NCBI GenBank assembly: GCA_009746045.1
Contig: RPFO01001052.1
Coordinates: 1-64,000, forward strand
Origin: Mesostigma viride
Lineage: Eukaryota; Streptophyta; Mesostigmatophyceae; Mesostigmatales; Mesostigmataceae
Reading direction: 5' to 3'
Length of the DNA stretch: 64,000 nt
Positions 28,344 through 38,593 of this stretch are shown in pieces. The stretch's first letter is position 1; every line of letters begins with the position of its first letter. The notes beneath the pieces are model-generated. The model was not told the DNA's origin. It did no database searches and worked only from the letters and a program-made list of their open reading frames with translations. The translations under genes and the position numbers were made by a program.

Positions 28344-28607
28344 TCACACCGGCGACTGGTCGCGGGACACCCGGAAGAACATGTCGTAGCCGCCGGGTGC
28401 CGCCGGGTTGGCGACGCGGTATTCGAGCACAGGTTCGCCCGCGTCGTCGTAGGTGGATGCGAAGTGTCCGAACGAGCCGAACGCGAAGGGGTTGGTGGCC
28501 CCCAGCCTGTCCCCGTTTCCGAACGTGATCGTGTCCCCGACGGTGAGGTTGTTCACCTCCCTGTTGGCGGTGGTCATCGCGCGCTGACGGATACCGCTGG
28601 CCCTCAT
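28344..28607 (-). CDS. hypothetical small protein
   Basis: 87 aa; ATG 28577 is an alternative start (77 aa). It looks beta-rich (NNLTVGDTITFG, FRVSRD) without membrane or zinc motifs. It lies between two minus/plus units with a short divergent gap to the next gene. Not recognised. Confidence 0.5.
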   Translation of the reverse strand: MRASGIRQRAMTTANREVNNLTVGDTITFGNGDRLGATNPFAFGSFGHFASTYDDAGEPVLEYRVANPAAPGGYDMFFRVSRDQSPV

Positions 28608-28693
28608 TTTCGGTTGGGGCTTGGCGCGTTTATCGGGTTCCGTAAATTATGTTCGTTGATGCATGACACGCGCGCGACGCCTCGTCGGCGGCT

Positions 28694-29163
28694 ATGGCGA
28701 CGGCGCTTGCGGACAAGATCCGTATGACGGACGAGGGGAAGGTTTCGGCCCTGGACGTGATAAAGCTGTTGTGCTTCACGGGGGAGGACGGCCAGCCCCG
28801 GCCGTACGCGGACCTGAAGGCCCGCAAGTGCTGGAACAAGTACGTGAAGAACGACACGGACATCCCCTCCCGGTGCGCGTACCACGTGTTTCCGGGCGAC
28901 GCGCAGGACATGAGGACGCCCGTGGGGGGCGCGACGTGATGATCGAGATGGCGATGGTCCTCCCCGGTTCCCGCGCGGCCAGTTTCCGCGATCGCGTGAC
29001 CGACCTGATGTTCCGTTACGCGTTCGGCGACCCGGCGCTCATAGAGGACCTCCAGAGCCGAGCGGACTCCAAGTTGCTGACGAAGCTTGCGACGGGGTAC
29101 GACAGGGACGAGGATCCCCGGGCTCGCCTGAACGACTTCCTTTCCTACGTGCTCCAGGGCTAG
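28694..29163 (+). pseudogene. truncated LLPG-family gene, frame break in G6
   Basis: The N-domain starts at ATG 28694 (ADKIRMTDEGKVSALDVIKL) and breaks at the G6 run 28924-28929. The second frame continues with IEMAMVLPGSRAASFRD and ends at 29163. Even if joined it gives only about 156 aa: the usual VADRLG stretch and the whole C-terminal domain are missing. Either a short N-domain-only member or a decaying copy. Confidence 0.55.
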
Positions 29164-29218
29164 GATGCATTCGTTCAAATCGTCACATGATTGTTATGAA
29201 TTGTTATTATTATTATTA

Positions 29219-30202
29219 TTACGAATCGAAAATGAACACGGTCTTTTCCGACTGGGCGGACACGACCCGCTTGTTTATCCTCAGCTGACCATTGACGACC
29301 ACAAACTTGTAGCGGACGTCGCCCGCCCCCAATTCGACGCTGTCCGCCTCCACGCCAAACCTGCCCGTCCCGGGCTTCACCACCATGTCGAGGGAGGCGG
29401 ACGTGGAGAGCGCGATGCCCGCCGGGTCGTCCTTGCGGGCTATCTCCAGCCACGCGTCCGGGGGCGGCAGAGGCCCTCCGGGGAGGAACTTGAACGACGA
29501 CTGGGAGTGGGCGACGACGGCCCTGCCGCTCAATCGCAGCTGGTCGCCCGATTCCAGGGACAGGTCCGCGTTTGGGGTGCTGGCCACCCGCGCCCGCGTG
29601 GCGCTGGAGCCCGTCTGGGCGTATTGCGCGTTCTGATGCACCCCCACGGTCAGCCAGGCGGGGTCCTGGAGGCCCGACGCGGCGTTCAGGTGCTTTCCCC
29701 ATACCCTGATGGCGTCTCCCCCCTCGGCCGCCGTCCCGTCCCCCTTGTAGGCGTGCAGCTCGCCCAGGGTGACGACGCGCCCGTGGCGTCCTCCGGGATC
29801 TGCGACAGGGAGCACGTTGTTGCCGGCGAGCACGAGGTCGTGGGTGGTCGCTCTGATCAGCGAGTGCTTGTCTGGCGCGGGGGTCGTGTTGTCGGCGATG
29901 CCGGCGAGTCTCGGGTCCTCGGCGGGCAGGGGCTCCGTTTGGAAGCCTTCCAGGCTGACCCCGACGATGGACGTGGACGAAATGTTGCCGTCCTTGGACC
30001 GGGTGCTGGGCTGGGAGGAGATCACTATGGAGCCCCCCTGCGAGCCGTTCGGGTTGACGGCCTGCAGCACGGTGTTGGTCCCATCCCGCAAGACCTTGAT
30101 CGTTCCTGACGGCGCCCCGTTGTCGGCGGATGACCCGATCTCACGAGCCGCGACGGCTCGGAAAAAGATCCTTCCGGTGGCCAGGCCGACATTGGGCGGC
30201 AT
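29219..30202 (-). CDS. fibre-like beta-rich protein
   Basis: 327 aa, Ser/Thr/Gly/Asn-rich with beta-repeat character (TIKVLRDGTNTVLQAVNPNG, ADLSLESGDQLRLSGR). It resembles the start and mid sections of the longer fibre-like proteins next to it but lacks their C-terminal domain. Likely a virion surface or fibre component. Same strand and direction as the fibre gene that follows. Confidence 0.6.
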   Translation of the reverse strand: MPPNVGLATGRIFFRAVAAREIGSSADNGAPSGTIKVLRDGTNTVLQAVNPNGSQGGSIVISSQPSTRSKDGNISSTSIVGVSLEGFQTEPLPAEDPRLAGIADNTTPAPDKHSLIRATTHDLVLAGNNVLPVADPGGRHGRVVTLGELHAYKGDGTAAEGGDAIRVWGKHLNAASGLQDPAWLTVGVHQNAQYAQTGSSATRARVASTPNADLSLESGDQLRLSGRAVVAHSQSSFKFLPGGPLPPPDAWLEIARKDDPAGIALSTSASLDMVVKPGTGRFGVEADSVELGAGDVRYKFVVVNGQLRINKRVVSAQSEKTVFIFDS

Positions 30203-30374
30203 GTTCGCTGGGTCTCGCGCGGGTTTACATAGACCCCGAGCTAATTATTTGGCCGCGTTACACGCGCTCTGAACCAGCAGTGGGGAATGGGGACACGTAC
30301 GGCAGTTGGGATTATTTTTTAATTCATAAAATGACGCAAACAAAACCGACTCGAAGCAGGGCGCTTTAGACGGC

Positions 30375-33355
30375 CTAGGGCTTGTTGTACAGCTCCAGGA
30401 CGACGTCCGCCGAGGCGGAGCCCCCGAGCGATCCGATGGCGTTGTTGTTGGAGTCGTTGACGGGCGCGGGGTTCCCCAGCACGAGGTCGCCGGAGTTGGA
30501 TCCCTCGGCCTTGACGATCTGCAGACTCTCGTTGTCTGCGATCCTGAATCCGTAGGTGACCCTCAGCGGGCCCGCGTCGTACTCGGTGCTGTACCTGTAG
30601 AGCTGGGTGTTCTCCACCTGCGCGTCGGTCATGCCGGAGGTGTTGACGACGCGCCAGCTCTTGTACGCGACGTTGAAGGCGGTGCCGGAGGTGTAGACGG
30701 TGCGGGAGCCCAGGAAGAGCCCGCGCTTGGCCTGGGTCGCGTTCATGGCGATGAGAGGGGGCGAGGCGAGGCTGGAGTTGTCGCTGATGTTCTTCCACCC
30801 TGCGAAACTGGAGGTCTTGAGCGCGCCGTTGACGTAGAGGCGCGGGCCGAGCGTGGGGTGCAGCTGGAGGCCGATCACGACCTCGCGCGCGCCGACCAGC
30901 GGGACGGTGCTGGCGTTGTACGCGGCCCCGGTGGCCATGAGGATGCGTCCGCCCTGCCACACCCAGACGGATACGTTGGCGGCGGTGGAGGTGTCTCCCA
31001 CGGCCATCAGCTCGCACATGTTGACGGGGGACGCGATGCTGGCGGAAACGCTGAGCGGGTTCCCGCCGGTGGCGGACAGCAGGGAGGCGTCGACGGGCTT
31101 GACGATGCCGGTGAAGAGGAGGTCGTATTGGGAGGAGGGGCTGATGCCCCCGTCGGCGAAGTAGTAGGACTTGAGGCGGTTGGTGGTGCCGTACAGCGTC
31201 TGGAAGTACCCATTGACGTGCGATGGGGCGACGAGGCTGGGGTCCCCGGAGCAGTCGTAGGCCATGGTTACGGTGTCGGTGGGGCTCCTCGCGGGGACGC
31301 TGCGGAAACGCCCGCTGGTGGGTCCGGTGTACGCGCTCAGGGCCCACATGTGGGGCTCGGTGGTTCCGTTGCCGGCGTCCGCGGGTAGCGCCGACAGCTT
31401 GACGTTGGATCCGGGCGCCTTCCTGAGGTCAGTGGCGATGGTGCGGGAGAGCATGAGCTGGCCTCCCTGGATGTGCCAGTAGGATCCGGTGTGGTCGCCG
31501 AGTTCCTGCTGCACGTTGTTCTTCCACGCGATGGCGCGGCTGCAGGCGATCCCGCTGACGGCCCCGTCGCCCTGCACGGCCAGCCCGGCGCCGTCGGCGT
31601 TGGCGTTGGTGGGGGCGGTGGGGATGGACTCGACGCGCACGTCGTCGATCTCGATGGCGCCGGTCAGAACGCCCCCCCGAAGTAGACCTTGGCTGGCGAG
31701 GGGATGTCCGCGGCGAAGGCGGTGGCGGCCGTGTACCCGCTCATGTTGAGGGCCACGGGGACGCCGTTCGCGAACATCTGGAAGGTCGAGTTGTCGGCGG
31801 AGTACTTCAGTCTCCTGAAGAGGATGCGGTTCTTCTGGTTCGGCGTGATGACGACGTAGCTGGAGGCCCGCGAAACGCCCGCGACAGACACTTGGACCCA
31901 GCCGCTGCTGGTGACCGCCAGCCTGATCCCGCTGGCCAGGCTCAGGCTGGAGTCGCAGAAGCGGAACACGGTGAGCGCCGCGGCTCCCGCCTTGATGTTG
32001 AAGCCGATCTGGTACGACCCGGTGAGTGCGCTGCCGATGTCCGCCTCGGCGGAGGACGCGCTTCCGTTGGCAGGCAGCGTGAGGACACCGTTGGCGATGG
32101 TGGCGTTGGTGAGGGCCATGCTGAGGGAGGCTTGGGTGTCGACGGGCGAGTCGCCGTTGAAGGCCCAGCTGGCGAGGGTCGCGGTGTCGGTGTTGGCGAG
32201 GGAGACGATCTTCTCGGTGACGGCCACGTTGGTGGTGACGGCGTTGACGGTGGTGAGCTGTCCGTCGACCTCGAGGTTTCCCATGACCTTGACGAGGCCG
32301 GTGGCGGGGGCGATGGTGAGGTCTCCCGCGGCGGTAGAGAGCTTACCGCTGAGGACGAGGTCCTTCTTGACGGCGATGTCGGAGGCGGCGGAGAGCTCGA
32401 GCGTGGGGTTGGTGGTGGAGATGGCGGAGTCCACGAACTTGACCTGCTCGACGGCGACGCTGCTGCCGGACACGGTGGTGTCGCCGGTGATCCACAGGTT
32501 GCCGCCCGTGGACGCGGCGGTGGACTTCTTGCCCCGGATGGTGACGGCGTCTGTGGCGTAGGCGTGGTTTCCGCGGGTGGCGGAGGTGGAGGCGACGGCC
32601 GAGTTCTCGAGGGCGGTGGACTGCACGACGATCTGGGAGGCGGGGTCCACGCCGGCGGAGGCGGCGCTGGGGGCCATGGTGATGGCGGCGCCGGCGTTGA
32701 TCTTGACCTCTCCGGACGCGACCCTGTCGGCGGACAGTCTCAGCTGTGCGTCCGACCGGAGCTCCATGTCGACGTCCTCGGAGTCGACGACGCCCCTCCA
32801 CGCGGTGGCTCCGTTTCCGAACTTGCCTGCGTTGTAGAGGAGACCGAGCTTGACCTCCTTGTTCTCGGGTCCGTTCTCACCGCGCACGGACATGGCGGTG
32901 GGCAGGGGGAACGTGCCATTGGAGGCGAGGATGGCGGGCTGGTGGGCTACGAATTTGCAGTCCTGGACGATGACCTCGTTCGCGGTGGTCAGGCCCTCGA
33001 GCACGAGGTTGTTGGAGGTCGACTTGACGACGCTGTTGAGCGGGATGGTGGTGACGGAGTTCTTGGTGTAGTTTCCCTTTGCGAAATCGAGGTTCGCGGT
33101 GGTGAAGGTGCCGAGCACGTCGAGGTTTCCGTGCACGACCACGTTGTTCTGGCTGACGCCGGCGTCGAGGGGCGGCAGGGTGGACGACTCCCAGTCGTTG
33201 AAGTTGGCGGTGTTGGGCACGAGGTGGATCTTGGACTTGGCGGACATGACGATGACATCCGTGGCCGCTTCCCCGGAGCAGATCTGGTCGGTGGACAGCT
33301 GGCTGAGCTTGCCGGTCCCGAGATCGGAGAAGGCCATGGTCTGAACGGATGCCAT
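30375..33355 (-). CDS. long fibre-like protein, frame break in C7
   Basis: About 993 aa when read across the C7 run at 31672-31678. ATG 33355 is chosen because its N-terminus aligns with those of the fibre proteins at 56674 and 63354. Layout: short conserved N-terminal anchor, long beta-repeat shaft (ANEVIVQDCKF, SSVAVEQVKFVD), a LamG-like region repeated on either side of the break, and a C-terminal VTYGFRIADNESLQ block shared with both paralogues. Likely a virion fibre that binds host glycans; inferred from architecture. Confidence 0.7.
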
Positions 33356-33457
33356 GCTGGGGGGTATGTACTCAAGTGGGATTGGGAAAAATTTTTGCTC
33401 GCCGGAAACGCACTTTATTGACACTGTGGTTAGTTAGCATGGTATTAGACTGTCGGG

Positions 33458-33895
33458 CTACATCGCGGATGGCTGGATCATCCCGGGCATGATCATGCCG
33501 GGGGAGCGGGTGACATCGGCGGCCACATTGGCGAGAAGGGGCGGATTCTTGTACCAGTACGCGTAGGCCAGCACGCCGGCTATCAGGACCCCCGCGAACA
33601 GGAAGATGACGCCGCCGTTCCGCGACTCCTCCTTCGCAATCTCCCTCATCTTCATCTCGAACAAGGCCTGCTGCCTGGCCATCCTCTGCGCCTGGTCGGG
33701 CGCCGCTGGCCTTCGCGCCATAGCGGACGGAGGGGGCGGGAACGCCTGCGAGGGGACGTTGATGGGCTCCCTCTCCATCTCCGCGGGGGTGGTGGCGTAC
33801 TGCCGCTCTTCCTGTCCGCTCGCCGCGCCCGCCGACTCTTCGTCGGCGATGGGCGAGTACGAGAACGCTTTTCCGAGAGGCGCGCCTCCGCTCAT
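33458..33895 (-). CDS. single-pass membrane protein
   Basis: 145 aa. A Pro/Ala-rich soluble N-terminal part and a basic amphipathic stretch are followed by one transmembrane helix (GVIFLFAGVLIAGVLAYAYW, about residues 95-114) and a short Met/Pro-rich tail. Resembles small virion membrane proteins by layout. It sits between the long fibre gene and a conserved soluble gene on the same strand. Confidence 0.65.
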   Translation of the reverse strand: MSGGAPLGKAFSYSPIADEESAGAASGQEERQYATTPAEMEREPINVPSQAFPPPPSAMARRPAAPDQAQRMARQQALFEMKMREIAKEESRNGGVIFLFAGVLIAGVLAYAYWYKNPPLLANVAADVTRSPGMIMPGMIQPSAM

Positions 33896-33943
33896 GGTGT
33901 CCGTGTACCAAGGGCGCCGATTTTCCGCGCCCCGTAAACGAAT

Positions 33944-34591
33944 CTAGCTGTCCGCGTACTCCTCTACGTTGTCGGCCGCCACGGCCAGCCTCTTGGCGAC
34001 GACGGCCTTCTTCTTGACGGAGAACACGGGCACGACGAAGGACTTGTACACGCGCTCCAGGTACCTCTCGATGTAGTGGCTGTCCGGCCGTACGGGGTCG
34101 TCGTCGGACGCGGTCCACGCGGAGAGGACGCGCAGGAACTTGATCATGGCCTTGATCTCCTCGTTCTCCAGCGACGGGTAGAGGGTGGCGGAGAAGTACT
34201 TGTCGAACGCCTCCTTGTTTTCGCAGGTCATGAGCACGGGCAGCATGCGTTCGATGACGCGGAGGGCCTTGCGCGCGTGGTTGCTGATGCTCTGTTCCGC
34301 GTTCTTCCACCCGTCCAGGATCATGGAGACGCCCGCCTTGACGTCCTCGGGCAGCCCCGCCTGCGCGCGGATGTGCATGAGACACACGACCTCGAGGTCG
34401 CTGACGGCCCCCTCCATGGATCCCGTCTCGAGGGCGGACGCGAGGCGCACGATGAGCGCCCGCAGAACGGTCCTGCATTCGTCCGCGCTCTCCCCCAGGA
34501 TGGACTGCGCGGTGCTGATCATGGAGGGGGGGAAGGACCACTTGTGCATGACGCCCTTGATCCGCACCCTAACGTCCATGTCTCGTGGCAT
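33944..34591 (-). CDS. helical hypothetical protein
   Basis: 215 aa from ATG 34591 (ATG 34579 also possible). Helical throughout (VLRALIVRLASALE, KAMIKFLRVLSAW), ending in a basic KKKAVVAKRLAVAAD and an acidic tail. It resembles no family I can name, although its position among conserved NCLDV genes suggests a virion or morphogenesis role. Confidence 0.6.
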   Translation of the reverse strand: MPRDMDVRVRIKGVMHKWSFPPSMISTAQSILGESADECRTVLRALIVRLASALETGSMEGAVSDLEVVCLMHIRAQAGLPEDVKAGVSMILDGWKNAEQSISNHARKALRVIERMLPVLMTCENKEAFDKYFSATLYPSLENEEIKAMIKFLRVLSAWTASDDDPVRPDSHYIERYLERVYKSFVVPVFSVKKKAVVAKRLAVAADNVEEYADS

Positions 34592-34667
34592 TAGCGGCGA
34601 CTTTTTCGCCCCGCCGAACGCGGCCGGCCAAAAAAAAATATGACCCAGTATTGACGAGACGCGATCG

Positions 34668-35066
34668 ATGGGAGCCTTCTTGCAAGATTGGTGGAGACTG
34701 TCCATGTTCGGCCTGTTGGCCGCCCTCGCGCACACGCTGGCAACGGCGGTGCGCATGCGGAGGGAGCGGTTCCGGCTGAAGAGGTACGTCGCCTCCATGG
34801 TGTCGATCCAATGGGCGCTGGCCCTGGGGGGCTTTGCGTACGTGCTGTACAGGAACTTCTCGGTCGGGGCCTACTACGGCAACAGCACGCCGATGAAGCT
34901 GCTTAAAGGCTTTTTCACGTCCGGCGGGGCGGGCGGTTCGTACCTCGTGGTGATGATGGCGGTGTCCGCGCACCTCGCCAAGGAGAGCATGGACAAGGTG
35001 GTGGAGGCGACGACGGCGGAGCTCGCGACGAGTGTCGCTACGGCCACCGCGACGGCCCCTTCGTGA
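34668..35066 (+). CDS. multi-pass small membrane protein
   Basis: 132 aa with about three hydrophobic segments: SMFGLLAALAHTLATAV, QWALALGGFAYVLY and GSYLVVMMAVSA. A basic loop (RMRRERFRLKRY) follows the first. The only plus-strand gene in this structural block, it meets the next gene tail to tail (1 nt apart). Confidence 0.65.
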   Translation: MGAFLQDWWRLSMFGLLAALAHTLATAVRMRRERFRLKRYVASMVSIQWALALGGFAYVLYRNFSVGAYYGNSTPMKLLKGFFTSGGAGGSYLVVMMAVSAHLAKESMDKVVEATTAELATSVATATATAPS

Positions 35067-35067
35067 T

Positions 35068-35259
35068 TTAGAGGTTGGGCACTAGCAGCATCCAGAACAG
35101 CGCGAGGGCGGCGGACTGGAACCCGAACGACACCCAGAACTTCTTCTCCTTCAGGGGCTTGGCGAGGCCGCCTCCCGCGGAGTGCGCGGCGGCCATGGCG
35201 ATGGACATGTGGAGGGTCAGGACCTTGACGACGTCGAGCATGAGCGGGGTCAGAGACAT
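35068..35259 (-). CDS. two-helix small membrane protein
   Basis: 63 aa from ATG 35259. Two hydrophobic segments flank a basic loop (LTLHMSIAMAAAHSAG and FGFQSAALALFWMLLV). GTATAC lies 7 nt upstream of the ATG. Its start region overlaps the 3' end of the upstream DUF5764-like gene by 10 nt, which argues for tight packing. Confidence 0.65.
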   Translation of the reverse strand: MSLTPLMLDVVKVLTLHMSIAMAAAHSAGGGLAKPLKEKKFWVSFGFQSAALALFWMLLVPNL

Positions 35260-35828
35260 GGTCGGTGTATACGAACTGCCACAGATTTTTTTTCGGCTAC
35301 GAGAGAGTTCTTGACGCACTCGCACACGCTCTTCATCACCTGCCGCTTGTTCAGCTTGATGCCGCCCGTCGCGGCCTGCGACACGTAATGCGGCATGTCC
35401 TCCGCCAGGTCCGCCGCCATCATCTTCATGACCGAGTGGACGAACCGCTCGCACGTGGGCACCTTAACCTTCAGCTTCTGATCGCCGCCGCCCCCCCCCC
35501 GGCGGATGCTGCCAAGGATCATACTCGCGCACACGAAATACGCCTTCAGCAGCTCCTTCAGGTACGGCACCGTCTTCTGCACCTCCCGCGTCTCCTCGTC
35601 GATGATGTCCGCGTTCCAGCTGGGCACCTCCGACAGCAGCCTCGTCAGGCACTCCATGCAGTCCACGCCCTTCGCCCCCGACACGTTCAGCGCGTCTTGG
35701 AGGATGTTCTTGAACGCCGCGAACATGGGCTGGGACAGCGACCGCTCGAGCTGATCCACGTACTCCCGCTTGCTGTCCACGAGCACGTTCGTGTCCACCC
35801 GGGCCTCCGCGTTACGGTGCTCGGCCAT
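35250..35828 (-). CDS. DUF5764-like conserved NCLDV protein
   Basis: 192 aa. It has the family hallmarks in order: WNADIIDEETREV, PYLKELLKAYFVCASMIL, then KLKVKVPTCERFVHSV and a final helix. This arrangement (W-N-x-DII-E-E ... YL..L ... K.P..E.F.H) is conserved in phycodna- and mimivirus-like genomes, with unknown function. A Gly-run loop (RRGGGGGD) sits in the middle. DUF number from memory. Confidence 0.75.
   Translation of the reverse strand: MAEHRNAEARVDTNVLVDSKREYVDQLERSLSQPMFAAFKNILQDALNVSGAKGVDCMECLTRLLSEVPSWNADIIDEETREVQKTVPYLKELLKAYFVCASMILGSIRRGGGGGDQKLKVKVPTCERFVHSVMKMMAADLAEDMPHYVSQAATGGIKLNKRQVMKSVCECVKNSLVAEKKSVAVRIHRPCL
35267..35272 (-). promoter_or_regulatory. GTATAC box
   Basis: GTATAC, 7 nt upstream of the ATG at 35259, lying inside the 3' end of the neighbouring coding sequence. 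Confidence 0.5.
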
Positions 35829-35895
35829 GTGTCAGAGTCGACCGTGAAATTATTCCACCCCCTCTAAGCGAATCGATCCAATCCACCGGACTGAC

Positions 35896-36409
35896 TCAAC
35901 TCAGCACGTGACGCGCGATCAGGAACACGAGCGCGCCCGCCGCCAGCCCGCCCAGGTTCACCTTGTTGCGGTCCACCTTCCCGTCCCGGCCCTTGAACAG
36001 GTTAGGGAACGCGCCCGCCCCGAACTGGATCGTGCCGATCGCCGCGCCCACGCCGAAGATGGCCGGGACCACCAGGCCGCCGCCACGGCGGGAGAGCGGC
36101 GCGCGAACGGGCGCGAGGGGCATCGCCGGAAGAGGAGACGGGCTGCCGCGGTCACGGATGGACAGCTCGGACCCCTCCGGGGAGATGCCGCGGCCCATAC
36201 CGAACGCCGCCGGTCCCGCCGGAGACACGCCGCCTCTGCGGAAAGCCGGGCCGCCACCGCCCAACATCGCAGCCTGTCGGGGGTTCATCAGCGCGCCGGA
36301 GGGGGGGAGGCCCGCCGCTCCTCCCCCCCGCCCATATCCCCCCCTGCCCCTGCGGCGCTGGCACGGAGCTGGAGCGCAGTCGGCGCGCGAGGCCGGTCAG
36401 GTCTTCCAT
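35896..36409 (-). CDS. two-helix membrane protein, probable frame break
   Basis: The clear part is 35896-36288 (130 aa): a Gly/Pro-rich region followed by two hydrophobic C-terminal segments (VVPAIFGVGAAIGTIQFGAG and LGGLAAGALVFLIA). An upstream frame from ATG 36409 (MEDLTGLARRLRSSS) is coding-like and would join through the G7/C8 runs near 36300-36335. Either start is possible; the longer one gives about 170 aa. Confidence 0.55.
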
Positions 36410-36470
36410 CCTCCGCTATGTCGTACCTAGCACACACAAAATACCTAGATTCTAAACGCGATGATCCGAA

Positions 36471-37028
36471 TCAGTAATCCGCCCCGTCCGGTCTGTCCAG
36501 GTCCCACACGTCCGGAGGGGTCGCCGGCCGGCTACGGCCCACCGATACGGAGGACACCGGAGTCGCGCCCTCCTCGTCCCCGTCCTCCGGTTCCGGCGGA
36601 GGAGGGAGACGCGATTCGTCGCGCGACCGTAAGGAGCTGGCGAAACAGTCCGCGTGGTAGAACGCGTACGCCCCCCGCGTCAACAAAGTCAGCTCCGTCT
36701 TGCGGGCCGGCATCAGCCCGTCGCACAGAACGCACGAAACCCACCCCTCCTGCGGCGGCGGGGCCCGCGAGCTCCATCGCACGAGAGACGAGCCGGGGGG
36801 CACGTCCCCTGCCCGAGCCACCGCCGCCTCCTCCTCGGTGAGCGCCTGCTTGCCCTTGAACAGGGGGCACGACTCCATGTACGCCCGGTTGAACGATATC
36901 GAGAAGGGGAAGGTCCCGCGTGCCGCCCGGCGGCCGGACACAGCCGCCCACCACGCGTCCGCCCTCCGTCTGCGCGCGTCCAGCTCCGTCACGAACGCCG
37001 CGCCGCGTCCTCCGGGTTGCTCGTCCAT
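36471..37028 (-). CDS. zinc-binding protein with CxxC...HxxC
   Basis: 185 aa from ATG 37028. The middle holds CVLCDGLMPARK and FYHADCF (residues about 112-142), a Cys2-His-Cys arrangement of a treble-clef or PARP-like finger. A Pro/Glu-rich tail follows. As given, the frame is fused to the upstream gene, but a TATA-like GATATAATT at 37057-37065 and a stop at 37075 in the other frame argue for a separate gene. Confidence 0.6.
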   Translation of the reverse strand: MDEQPGGRGAAFVTELDARRRRADAWWAAVSGRRAARGTFPFSISFNRAYMESCPLFKGKQALTEEEAAVARAGDVPPGSSLVRWSSRAPPPQEGWVSCVLCDGLMPARKTELTLLTRGAYAFYHADCFASSLRSRDESRLPPPPEPEDGDEEGATPVSSVSVGRSRPATPPDVWDLDRPDGADY

Positions 37029-37056
37029 CTCCCGCGCCACGTGCACATTAGCCGGA

Positions 37057-37065
37057 GATATAATT
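37057..37065 (-). promoter_or_regulatory. TATA-like element
   Basis: AATTATATC on the minus strand, 28 nt upstream of the ATG at 37028 and between it and the likely stop of the preceding gene at 37075. Confidence 0.45.
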
Positions 37066-37074
37066 CCTCCCCCC

Positions 37075-38540
37075 TTAGCGCCTCTTCGTCTTCTGATAGG
37101 CTTGCGACAGGACATTGGCCCCCCAGGTGGCGGCGGGGGGGCCATCGGGCCTCCCGACAGGGTGTACGGGTCCATACGCCCCCCGCCCATCTGATCCGAG
37201 CACATCTGGAACTGCGCGTTCGGGTTCTGCACCATCTGCCCCGACCAGTCCCGGATGTACGGGTCCACGACCTTGGGCATCTTGCCGCCCCTCGCGCCCT
37301 CGGCCGGGTTCCACTCGTAGAAGACGGCCCCGGACCCCGGGGGGCAGGGCGCGGGGTGGCCGCTTAGGAGCGCGTCCGCGGTCATCAGCCCGCCGTAGAA
37401 CTTGGCCGCGTCGCCGCCGTAATCCGTCAAGTCCCCGTCTACCATATTGAACGCCTTCTGGCGCCGCCACCACTGGTCGATGCGGTGCAGGAGCGCGTTC
37501 CGCATGCGGCTGAAGCGCATGACGTCCGTCACGAGGTGTCTCTTGACGCCGTTTCGGATATTGAAGGAGGGACCCGTCCGTACCACGGTATCATAGGGGG
37601 CGTCCTCGCCTTGTGACAGAAAGCCCCCATCACCACCACCCCCACCACCCCACAAAAAGGCCCTTGCTTTTTCCAGGACTCCCGCCCTATCATTAGCTCG
37701 GAAGTATTTTCCATCAACCTTCAGAATGCGATCGATCAACCCGTAGTCCATCAGTTGGGCGTGTGCTGCTGGCACGTTGATCACCTCTGCAAGGCGGTCG
37801 CGGTGTTGGATCGAGAACAGGCTGATGTCGATTTCACTGCTGGCCAGCAAACGGATTAGGAGGGAGGGGTCACCGTCAGCCGCCAGCTGCCCTGTCAAAA
37901 GCTGGGGGATCGAGGGTAGCGTAAATACTGGCACGTTCGGAAATACGCGGATCTTTGCTGCCTTTGTGACGTAAGCTGCCGACGTCGCCGGAATAGTGTG
38001 AGAATTGGCGTCAGTGACCGCCTCTGCAATGCTGTCACCATCCTGAAGCCCCCTATCGGCAATCGCCTTCATGACACCGCTGGGGATCGCAGACATGTAC
38101 ACGTTAGCGAGCGGCGGGCCAAGGGCACGGGGGGGCCCATTCGTCACGTCGACTGCCACAAAACCCCTCAACGCGTTCAGGAGCTTTGCCATCTCGACTT
38201 GGCTCGTCTGGCGCAGGGAGTAGTCAGTTGCGTACTTCACCCTCCGCTCCAGTTCCCGCATGAGAGCACACAGCAGGTCGTACACGTACATGACCGCCAC
38301 GAATCCCCGCAGTTTGAGGACCATCGGGTCTTCGGCTTCGTAGTCCTCGTCCTCGGGGATCCGCCCGTACAGTTCTGTCTCCTCGATGACGTACCGGATG
38401 CCCGGGATGTACGTGTGCAGTTTGTCCATCTCGTAAGGAGTGAACACCTTGCCCGCGAGTTCCTCCACACGCCGCTGCTCTTCGGGCAGTCGGCGAGTCG
38501 GCGTCTGGATCATGCTCTCCATCGGATACAGCGTCCCCAT
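37075..38540 (-). CDS. large paralogue A, frame break near its end
   Basis: About 488 aa. Starts MGTLYPMESMIQTPTRR and shares its order with the next gene: ILTPT-like start, YIPGIRYVIEETELYGR, LNALRGFVAV, then a VMRFSRMRNALLHRIDQWWRR region and a final YEWNPAEG block. As given, the frame reads into the next gene; a one-base change in the C6 (37119-37124) or G7 (37135-37141) run restores a stop at 37075. No enzyme motif. Likely a structural or morphogenesis protein. Confidence 0.65.
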
Positions 38541-38552
38541 CCTCGTCTCGCT

Positions 38553-38558
38553 TTATAC
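38553..38558 (-). promoter_or_regulatory. GTATAA box
   Basis: GTATAA on the minus strand, 12 nt upstream of the ATG at 38540. Variant of the GTATAC element. Confidence 0.5.
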
Positions 38559-38593
38559 ACTCGTATCCGAAAATAATTCCCGGTCGAGTGCGT

